Origin: an uncultured Moraxella sp.
GTDB taxonomy: Bacteria; Pseudomonadota; Gammaproteobacteria; Pseudomonadales; Moraxellaceae
Reading direction: 5' to 3'
DNA: 64,000 bases
Assembly (NCBI RefSeq): GCF_945873075.1
Contig: NZ_CAMCBS010000003.1
Span: 1 to 64,000, forward strand
The notes beneath the pieces were generated by a model. That model did not search any database, was not told the DNA's origin, and worked only from the letters and a program-made list of their open reading frames with translations. Positions 20,051-26,476 of the stretch are shown piece after piece; the first letter of the stretch is position 1; each line of letters begins with the position of its first letter. The position numbers were made by a program, and so were the translations under genes.

Positions 20051-20070
20051 TACTTTTAGGCAATTAGTTT

Positions 20071-20126
20071 ATACTTGAAACTTTTTTATTTATAGAAAAA
20101 GTTTCAAGTATAATTGAAACTTTTTC
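20071..20126. promoter_or_regulatory. Inverted repeat and third half-site before the ATPase gene
   Basis: ATACTTGAAACTTTTT (20071-20086) and AAAAAGTTTCAAGTAT (20096-20111) form a perfect 16-bp inverted repeat with a 9-bp spacer. TTGAAACTTTTT recurs in direct orientation at 20114-20125. A TATAAT at 20109-20114 lies between the second and third copies, so a bound protein would cover the -10 element. The ATPase start is 43 bp further on. Confidence 0.65.
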
Positions 20127-20168
20127 TATATCAAGGTAAAATATCAATTATAGTTTTAGGATTTTACC

Positions 20169-21380
20169 ATGAAAAAAGATTTAGTTTATCGCCAGAAATA
20201 CCTTGAAACGGTACACCCGTTTATCGGAAAACGTTTGATTAAAGTGTTCACAGGGCAGCGCCGTGTGGGCAAAAGCTATTTGCTGTTTCAGATTATGCAA
20301 GAGATTCAAACAGCGGATGAAAATGCCCACATTATTTATATCAACAAAGAAGACTTAGCATTTTCGCCCATTCAAACAGCACAAGAATTGGCAGAATTTG
20401 TCTTATCGGCAAAAAAGAGCGGTCAAAAAAATTACATCTTTATCGATGAAATTCAAGAAATTACAGATTTTGAACAAGCGTTACGTTCGCTTTTATTAGA
20501 TGACGAATTGGATTTGTATTGCACGGGCAGCAATGCTCATTTGCTTTCTCGGGATATTGCGGGTAGCTTAAGTGGGCGGGCGATTGAAATTAATGTTCAT
20601 TCCCTTTCCTATTTTGAATTTCTTGATTTTATGAAACTGGACGATAGTGATAAATCGATGTCGCTGTTTTTGAAATATGGCGGTTTGCCTTATTTAAAAG
20701 ACTTGCCGTTGCAAGACAATATCGTGTTTGAATATCTACGAAATATCTATTCCACCATTGCTATTCGGGATATTGTGAACCGCTATGCGTTACGAAATGT
20801 GCAATTTTTAGAGCAACTTACGCAATTTTTAGCAAGCAATATCGGCAATCTATTTTCCGCCAAAAAAATCTCTGATTTTTTAAAATCGCAGAAAATTACC
20901 ACATCAAGCATGCAGGTACAAAATTATGTGGAATATCTTGCCAACGCTTTTTTAATCCACAAAGTGCCACGCTATGACATTGAAGGTAAACGCATTTTTG
21001 AGATTGGCGAAAAATACTATTTTGAAGATTTAGGCTTACGAAACGCCCTGATTGGCTATCGGGTACAAGATCGTGGCAAATTGCTTGAAAACTGCATATT
21101 CAATCATCTTCAAATCGCAGGTTATGATGTCAAAATCGGCGGTTTAAATAGCCAAGAGATTGACTTCGTGGCAGAGAAAAATGGCGAACGTATTTATGTG
21201 CAGGCCGCGCTGACCATTAATGAAGAAAAAACGCTTGAGCGAGAATTTGGCAACCTGCTGAAAATTCAAGACAACTACCCCAAATATGTGGTGACGATGG
21301 ACGAATTTGACGGCAATACTTTTGAAGGGATACAATGTTTGAGTTTGAGAGCGTTTTTGAGAGAGATTTTGGGTGGATGA
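20169..21380 (+). CDS. AAA family ATPase with C-terminal DUF4143 domain
   Basis: 403 residues. Walker A is GQRRVGKSYL (about residue 30), Walker B is YIFIDEIQEI (about 95), and sensor text TGSNAHLLSRDIAGSLSGR follows. The DUF4143 half contains a PD-(D/E)XK-like pattern, EIDFVAEKNGERIYVQ (about 335-350). Such AAA_14-DUF4143 proteins are widespread, mobile and of unresolved function. It is a single gene behind a striking repeat region (19961-20126) and is followed by transposase and nuclease fragments, so it is probably acquired. Confidence 0.8.
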   Translation: MKKDLVYRQKYLETVHPFIGKRLIKVFTGQRRVGKSYLLFQIMQEIQTADENAHIIYINKEDLAFSPIQTAQELAEFVLSAKKSGQKNYIFIDEIQEITDFEQALRSLLLDDELDLYCTGSNAHLLSRDIAGSLSGRAIEINVHSLSYFEFLDFMKLDDSDKSMSLFLKYGGLPYLKDLPLQDNIVFEYLRNIYSTIAIRDIVNRYALRNVQFLEQLTQFLASNIGNLFSAKKISDFLKSQKITTSSMQVQNYVEYLANAFLIHKVPRYDIEGKRIFEIGEKYYFEDLGLRNALIGYRVQDRGKLLENCIFNHLQIAGYDVKIGGLNSQEIDFVAEKNGERIYVQAALTINEEKTLEREFGNLLKIQDNYPKYVVTMDEFDGNTFEGIQCLSLRAFLREILGG

Positions 21381-21444
21381 TGATCAGCCATACATTACTG
21401 ATGTGGCGCAGAATAAGCATATATAATGTTTTAGGAGCAATTTT

Positions 21445-21527
21445 ATGAAATTACGAACATCCATATTAAAAACTTCCGTTCTATTCATGATGTTGAAATA
21501 GAAGTTCATAACTATACGATGTTTGTA
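21445..21527 (+). pseudogene. N-terminal fragment of an OLD/RecF-like ATPase-nuclease gene
   Basis: With one extra A restored after ATGAAA, the text reads ITNIHIKNFRSIHDVEIEV and then HNYTMFV, the typical N-terminus of OLD/AAA_15 ATPases just before their Walker A loop. The reading frame is shifted after the second codon by a missing base, and the homology stops at 21527, where a GTACCGGTAC palindrome begins. AGGAG precedes the ATG. The rest of the gene is absent. Confidence 0.6.
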
Positions 21528-21617
21528 CCGGTACATACCAATGGATTTGCCCAAAGATAGTAAAACCATTATCTTTTCACGTTCATCTATGCTAAGATGT
21601 TTATAAGAAGTGTTCAT
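21528..21617 (-). pseudogene. IS30-family transposase N-terminal remnant
   Basis: Reading leftward from 21617 the protein starts MNTSYKHLSIDEREKIMVLL and continues SLGKSI, the conserved IS30-family N-terminus. The match then ends near 21541, next to the ACCGGTACA palindrome. The rest of the transposase is missing. Upstream, GAAGTGTTCATC (21607-21618) and GATGAACACTTC (21665-21676) form a 12-bp inverted repeat that may include the IS end. Confidence 0.7.
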
Positions 21618-21721
21618 CTGTTTAATGTCTTGTTTTGTGTGGTAACTTAATGATACATTAAATTGATGAACACTTCTTTTTTTATTTGGTGTTGCGGTTA
21701 GATTGTAAATTCAAGCACTTA

Positions 21722-21890
21722 AAATTAATCATTCCAAGAGTATTGTAGCTCTTGTAGCTGCCCGTATAAGCAATGACTGTCGGGTTTGATTCTACTGGTA
21801 ACGATAGATATTAATGTGTCGGCTTTGGTATCTTTTGCAGCAAACCGAACCAACCCATAAACCCTTGTTTTGTTGATATATCTCATCCAA
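21722..21890 (-). pseudogene. IS1595-like transposase fragment
   Basis: On the minus strand, frames can be joined to read VRFAAKDTKADTLISIVTSR then IKPDS, and after a frameshift VIAYTGSYKSYNTLGMIN. This resembles the DDE domain of ISXO2/IS1595 transposases (the VxPDS-xxxTDSxxSYxxL pattern). Both ends and the reading frame are lost. The stretch 21677-21955 holds nothing else except an ACCAGTACAAA motif at 21918. Confidence 0.5.
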
Positions 21891-21955
21891 ATGCTTAGCA
21901 ATCATTGTAATGATTGTACCAGTACAAAACACTCAAATACCGAGTCGGCTGATAG

Positions 21956-22234
21956 TTACTTATCATAAGCGAGCACCTCAGCGATGGTTTTGGGTTTGAT
22001 TGCTTTAGGTTTGGTTAATTTCATAAACCGAGCAATATCATCCAATATCATCCACAATAACAAAAAGTTCTTTAAAGAAATATGACCTGTATCCTCAAAC
22101 CGACGAATGGTTGGCTCTGGAATCAAGGATTTTTCAGCCAGTGCTCGGCGTGACAGCTTAGCATCTTTGCGTTTTTGTTTTAGATACGCTGCCAAAGCTA
22201 AGCGTGCATCAATATCGTCATACAGATGAAGCAT
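21956..22234 (-). CDS. XRE-family small DNA-binding protein
   Basis: 92-residue HTH protein. SRRALAEKSLIPEPTIRRFE (about residues 28-47) is a Cro/C1-type helix-turn-helix, followed by a C-terminal helix and a basic KPKAIKPKT segment. The ATG at 22234 has GAGG in front; the frame opens two codons earlier. It lies downstream of and co-directional with the Fic gene, with two TTTGATA-N6-TATCAAA palindromes in the 110-bp gap, its likely operators. Probably a regulator or antitoxin for the Fic protein. Confidence 0.7.
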   Translation of the reverse strand: MLHLYDDIDARLALAAYLKQKRKDAKLSRRALAEKSLIPEPTIRRFEDTGHISLKNFLLLWMILDDIARFMKLTKPKAIKPKTIAEVLAYDK

Positions 22235-22256
22235 AACCACCTCAACTTGGTTTAAT

Positions 22257-22317
22257 TTTGATATTATTTTATCAAATTTACGGGATTTTTGGTAGTTTTT
22301 GATAATATTTTATCAAA
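22257..22317. promoter_or_regulatory. Twin palindromic operators before the XRE gene
   Basis: TTTGATA-TTATTT-TATCAAA (22257-22276) and TTTGATA-ATATTT-TATCAAA (22298-22317) are two 7-bp inverted repeats with 6-bp spacers. Their centres are 41 bp apart, close to four helical turns, which suits cooperative binding by a dimeric HTH repressor. Confidence 0.65.
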
Positions 22318-22343
22318 TTCATGCATGAATATCTTTTTTGTAG

Positions 22344-23471
22344 CTACTCCACAAGACAGCTCAGCTCATAACTTTGACTGCGTCCAGAAGCTAGTGACTT
22401 CACCAAAATTCCTTTTTCAACCAAATCATTAATATCTCTTAGAGCGGTATCTGTGGATACTTTTGTGATACTCGCCCATTTTTTGGTGGTAAGCTTGCCA
22501 TAAAAATCACCCCAAAGCTTATTGATCATCACTACCTGCCGTGGATTGAGTGATGTGTGGCGATATATATGCCAAAATTGTGACTTGGCGACAACCTTTT
22601 GTGACTGAACAAGTGCTTGTATCAAAGCTGCTTCTAGATTGGTTAAAAACCAAATTAGCCATTCGGTGGCTGATGCCAAGCCCCTTTGAGTCTGTTCAAG
22701 TATGTGATAATACTCACGACGATTGGCAAGAATTTGTGCGGACATACTATAAAATCGCTGCGGACTGCCATCGCTTTTGGCGAGCATCCGCTCAGTGAGT
22801 GCACGAGTTAGGCGACCGTTACCATCATCAAACGGGTGTAGCGTGACAAACCACAGGTGTGCAAGCCCTGCCTTAATTGTCAAATCAAGTCCCGTATCAT
22901 CATCGTTATACCACTGAAAAAATCGCTCAAGCTCATCGGGCAATCTATCGGCCTTTGGTGCTTCAAAGTGTACTTTGGCTTTGCCATAAGCACCTGAGAC
23001 CACCTGCATCGGGCCATTGGCATCATCTCGTAATGCACCCACATTAATGTCATACATGCCACTTAGCCCTTGTGGGAATAGTGCATGATGCCAACGACAG
23101 ACTTCATCTAAGGTTAATGGCAAATCAAATCTTGAAGTTGCCTTAAGCATCATTTCAACAATCGCTTCCACTTCATAACTTGGCGTAACAAGCTGATGCT
23201 GATACAGTGCTTCAATACCTAAGTGCCGAGCAACCGAAGAGCGTACCTGTTCAGTGTTAAGATATTCACCCTCAATCTCCGATGTCTTAATCACCTCCAA
23301 TGTCAATGCCTCAAGACAAACTTCAAGTGGTAAATCAAACCCAAGGCTGCTCATCTGTCCCAACAAGCGCCCCTGAAGCAAACGAATGCGAGCAACAAGG
23401 GGAAGTAGCTGCCCCTCATCAAGCTGCCAATCTGTCCAATTTGGATATTCATGAATAAACGTATCAACCAT
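22344..23471 (-). CDS. Fic-family AMP transferase with DUF4172 N-terminus
   Basis: 375 residues from the ATG at 23471; the longer frame to 23525 is disfavoured because TATAAT (23508-23503, minus strand) lies inside it. The Fic motif HPFDDGNGRLTR (about residue 210) has all catalytic residues. The N-terminal part has the inhibitory-helix pattern TSEIEGE, which in class II Fic enzymes blocks the active site. The C-terminal part resembles a winged helix (RDINDLVEKGILVKS). By family it transfers AMP to a target protein; the target is unknown. It forms a unit with the XRE gene after it. Confidence 0.82.
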   Translation of the reverse strand: MVDTFIHEYPNWTDWQLDEGQLLPLVARIRLLQGRLLGQMSSLGFDLPLEVCLEALTLEVIKTSEIEGEYLNTEQVRSSVARHLGIEALYQHQLVTPSYEVEAIVEMMLKATSRFDLPLTLDEVCRWHHALFPQGLSGMYDINVGALRDDANGPMQVVSGAYGKAKVHFEAPKADRLPDELERFFQWYNDDDTGLDLTIKAGLAHLWFVTLHPFDDGNGRLTRALTERMLAKSDGSPQRFYSMSAQILANRREYYHILEQTQRGLASATEWLIWFLTNLEAALIQALVQSQKVVAKSQFWHIYRHTSLNPRQVVMINKLWGDFYGKLTTKKWASITKVSTDTALRDINDLVEKGILVKSLASGRSQSYELSCLVE

Positions 23472-23724
23472 CACTATTCTCAATTTCGCCTCATCTGCGG
23501 TAATTATACCACATATTCTCCGCAAAATATGCGGTGAATAACACCATCAATCACCGCAAAATTGGCATACCAAACCCCAAACCAAACTGACAAATTATAA
23601 GAATTTAATAAAAAAATTAATATTATTAAATAGAAAATATAAAATTAAAATAATTCAAATCCATCAATACCTGCAACTTTCATCAGCAAACACAAGAGCA
23701 AAAAATTCAAAATTATGATAAAAT

Positions 23725-23764
23725 ACGAAAAATGATGGGGTAAATTTACCCTATTGTTTTTCGT
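23725..23764. repeat. Compound hairpin in AT-rich gap
   Basis: ACGAAAAA (23725-23732) pairs with TTTTTCGT (23757-23764) around a perfect GGGTAAATTTACCC palindrome (23738-23751). It lies in an AT-rich, gene-free stretch between the Fic gene and the tRNA fragment. The T-run on the plus side could make it a terminator, but no gene on that strand ends nearby. Confidence 0.5.
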
Positions 23765-23892
23765 GCCAAAAAATAAAAAGTCATCAAAGCGTGTAATCAG
23801 CATCCACACTGATAATAACCATAAGATATTGATATATAAAGATATTATTTAAGGTAACATAAGGTTATTCGTCGAAAAATAGTCGCCCAAGA

Positions 23893-23937
23893 TTGCCAAG
23901 GTTGGGGTCGCGAGTTCGAATCTCGTTTCCCGCTCCA
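23893..23937 (+). pseudogene. 3' fragment of a tRNA-Gly(GCC) gene, probable att site
   Basis: The segment from the anticodon region to the CCA end is intact: TTGCCAAGGTTGGGG, then the T-arm GTCGCGAGTTCGAATC, then TTTCCCGCTCCA. The 5' half (acceptor strand GCGGGAA, D-arm, 5' anticodon stem) is absent; the sequence before 23891 does not fit. A hairpin terminator follows. Such 3' halves are the usual scar of an element integrated at the 3' part of a tRNA gene, with the intact copy at the far end. Confidence 0.75.
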
Positions 23938-23945
23938 AATTTTAA

Positions 23946-23980
23946 AAAGTCCAAATCGAACGGTTTGGGCTTTTTTGTTG
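23946..23980 (+). terminator. Terminator after the tRNA-Gly fragment
   Basis: GTCCAAA and TTTGGGC form a stem around a short loop, followed by TTTTTTG. It would have ended the original tRNA transcript, suggesting that the sequence right of the fragment is the ancestral flank. Confidence 0.6.
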
Positions 23981-24150
23981 TTTAAAATCAAGGGTTTGGG
24001 CGGTTGTTTATTTGTGCTGTTGTGTGACCACTTTTGATAAGTTGGGCACATGCAAATTTTTGTGTGCCCAAATTGTGCCTAAAATGTGCCCATTGATTCT
24101 TTTTCAATAAATCAAAATATTGGAAAAATTAACAACCCAGCTTAATTTTA

Positions 24151-24339
24151 GATAATGGGCAAATCAGTCCAAAAGAAGCCTTAATGGCAGCTATAGAGCG
24201 GCCCGCGAGCATGAGCCGTGATGGCTTGCTGATTGCGATATAGCTCATCACTCGGCTGAATGATGAAAAGACCCTATTTACCATCGCAGGCGAGATGGAG
24301 CGGGCAGGATATTTTGTTCAGACGCCGATAGATGGTTAA
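24151..24339 (+). pseudogene. Degenerate coding remnant, unknown family
   Basis: One frame reads DNGQISPKEALMAAIERPAS then MSRDGLLIAI, a TAG stop (24241-24243), and LITRLNDEKTLFTIAGEMER then AGYFVQTPIDG before a final stop. The text either side of the TAG looks like continuous protein, so this is probably the C-terminus of a gene inactivated by a point mutation. I do not recognise the family. A GGGCACA/TGTGCCC hairpin lies at 24044-24069; the rest of 23472-24469 is otherwise without genes. Confidence 0.4.
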
Positions 24340-24469
24340 CACATTATGCTGAATATCTTCAGCACCCGAAACAAGTCCATACTTTTGGGTACTGAAGATA
24401 GCTCAGCTAGATTGATTGCTCACCATAGAATTATTTGTTAATAAAAATAAATAATTTATCGCTTAGATA

Positions 24470-25174
24470 TTATTGGCTAGATAGCACATAACGCTCTACT
24501 TCAGCAAGTCGCTCCAGTGTACCGACATCCACCCAGTGCGCCGACATCAGCTCGCCACTCACTCGCCCTGCCATCATCGCCGACTTCAGTCGTGGTGCTA
24601 GCGGTGCAATTTCACCGACGCCCACATCAGCGACCAACTGCGGTGACATTACGCTGATACCTGCAAAGGTATGCGCCTGCTCCGCTTCAGTTTTGATGGA
24701 TGCTTGACCGTCATTAAGAACAAAATCTCCTGTTGGGTTATGCTCAGGGTTTTTGACTAGCACCAGATGCGCAAGCTGATCATTGAGCTTGTGGTGAACC
24801 AGTTGCCCAAAATCATATTCGGTCCAAACATCGCCATTGACCAAAATAAATGGCGCATCATCCAAAAGCTGCTGATCCAGCGCATACTTGATCCCGCCTG
24901 CCGTCTCCAAAGGCTCGCCAGATTCCACCGAGATTTTTAGGCGGATACCCAGTTGTGTTTCAAGGTCAAGCTTGGCAAGCCCATCGATCAGCACATCCGA
25001 CAGATAGCCTGCGTTAAGCGTAATATCACGAATACCAGCTGCCGCCAAGCGTTCAATATGCCACACGATCAGCGGCTTATTTGCTACAGGAATCAGTGGC
25101 TTGGGCGTTGTCAGCGTCAAAGGGCGCATGCGAGTGCCCTTGCCTGCCGCCAAAATCATCGCTTGAGTAATCAT
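24470..25174 (-). CDS. murU: N-acetylmuramate-1-phosphate uridylyltransferase
   Basis: 234-residue nucleotidyltransferase. The N-terminal AAGKGTRMRPLT is the sugar-nucleotide pyrophosphorylase signature and NGDVW (about residue 110) binds the metal. It makes UDP-MurNAc from MurNAc-1-phosphate in the fosfomycin-independent cell-wall recycling route known in Pseudomonas. Its start overlaps the stop of the upstream kinase gene by four bases (ATGA), and that AmgK partnership is what distinguishes it from mannose-1-phosphate guanylyltransferases. Confidence 0.85.
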   Translation of the reverse strand: MITQAMILAAGKGTRMRPLTLTTPKPLIPVANKPLIVWHIERLAAAGIRDITLNAGYLSDVLIDGLAKLDLETQLGIRLKISVESGEPLETAGGIKYALDQQLLDDAPFILVNGDVWTEYDFGQLVHHKLNDQLAHLVLVKNPEHNPTGDFVLNDGQASIKTEAEQAHTFAGISVMSPQLVADVGVGEIAPLAPRLKSAMMAGRVSGELMSAHWVDVGTLERLAEVERYVLSSQ

Positions 25175-26220
25175 GATTGTGCTGCCTGCAGTTGTTTTTG
25201 GAATTTCTTTTGATAAGACGGTAACACAAATGTCTCAAGCCATACCAAAAACTCTTGATACACGCCATCGATGTGATGATCCTTCAGCCAAGTCAGCTCG
25301 GTTAGCAAATCTTGCATGACTTTTGGAATATTATCCAAATAACGATGCTTACCATCTCGTTCAGATAGTCGAATAAAGATACCCAGTACTTTTAAGTGGC
25401 GCTGAATACCCATGATATTCGTCTGTGCAATAAAGCTACCCAAATCCACTGATGGCTCGATCATTTTATAAAATTCATGAATGCGCTTCTCAACCCATTG
25501 TTCATCATAATTAATATAAGCATCACGCACCAGACTGACCAAATCATAAGTATATGCACCGATGACAGCGTCTTGGAAATCAATCACACCAAGCGCATCG
25601 CTACCTTTATCCGCCATCAGATTGCGACTATGATAGTCACGATGCACGATGACTTGTGGCTGTGCATTGATATTATCAATTAAGGTTTGCTTCAATTTTT
25701 GCCAAAGCGTCTTCGCATTTGGACTCATTTTTACATCCAAATAAGGCAAGAACCATTCGTCAAACAAATCCATCTCTTGCTCAAGCTTCACATCGCTATA
25801 TGTCGGCAAATCAACTTGCGTATCGATGCTTTGTAGCTGCACTAAGGTTTGAAGCGCCTTGGTATAATAGCCATCTTTATGCTCGGCATCATCGGCGATC
25901 AAATGCGCAAACTCTGTCGTGCCAAAATCTTGCAACAACAAAAAGCCCTTCGGTACATCTCGTGCGATGATGTCAGGCACATTGACCGTCTCACTTAAGA
26001 TGTCACAAACATGAACAAACTGCTCAACGCTCTCTTTTTCAGGGGGTGCATCCATCAAAAGATAAGTCATCTGCACCTTACCTTCTTCGGCGACGACAGG
26101 CAGATGAATGCGATGGTATCGGCGAAAACTAGCATCTCCCGGCAGGCTTTCAACTTCAAAGCCTTTGGCAAGATTGGCATTCAAAAAATTCATCATCTCA
26201 TCATGGCGAGTGCTACTCAT
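25171..26220 (-). CDS. amgK: N-acetylmuramate/N-acetylglucosamine anomeric kinase
   Basis: 349-residue aminoglycoside-phosphotransferase-fold kinase. The catalytic loop VIVHRDYHSRNLM and the metal-binding VIDFQDAV are visible around residues 195-225. It phosphorylates recovered MurNAc at C1 for MurU. AAGGA precedes the ATG. It is divergent from lptD. Together with ampG at the window end, it shows that the cell recycles peptidoglycan. Confidence 0.85.
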   Translation of the reverse strand: MSSTRHDEMMNFLNANLAKGFEVESLPGDASFRRYHRIHLPVVAEEGKVQMTYLLMDAPPEKESVEQFVHVCDILSETVNVPDIIARDVPKGFLLLQDFGTTEFAHLIADDAEHKDGYYTKALQTLVQLQSIDTQVDLPTYSDVKLEQEMDLFDEWFLPYLDVKMSPNAKTLWQKLKQTLIDNINAQPQVIVHRDYHSRNLMADKGSDALGVIDFQDAVIGAYTYDLVSLVRDAYINYDEQWVEKRIHEFYKMIEPSVDLGSFIAQTNIMGIQRHLKVLGIFIRLSERDGKHRYLDNIPKVMQDLLTELTWLKDHHIDGVYQEFLVWLETFVLPSYQKKFQKQLQAAQS

Positions 26221-26476
26221 AGCGCATCCTTATTATGATATCAAATCAAGTGTCAATTATTAATGGTATGAAATCCGATGGTTTAAATCGGCTTAGTTTA
26301 GCTGATTTTGACAAATTTCACCAGTAAATTTGTATTGTATTGTTGTGAATTAAGCTTGGATTAACAGTTAGCAAGATTCGCTTAATTTTATTGAACAACT
26401 GTTAGCAAATCCTTAGCACTCCCCCTTAAAATAGTGTAAAATAAGCCAATTATTTTTGTGCACTTAGGGCAAAATT

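Larger units (their letters stand above)
21522..21928. repeat. ACCGGTACAAA-type motifs, right edge
   Basis: TTTGTACCGGT at 21522-21532 (the inverse of the motif at 2536 and 2651) sits exactly at the junction between the OLD-like and IS30 fragments. ACCAGTACAAA at 21918-21928 is a one-mismatch copy. Confidence 0.45.

Noticed and set aside
23845..24051. 68-codon minus-strand frame containing GKRDSNSRPQPW
   Set aside because: It is the antisense of the tRNA-Gly fragment; this string is a well-known artefact of translating tRNA-Gly in reverse.
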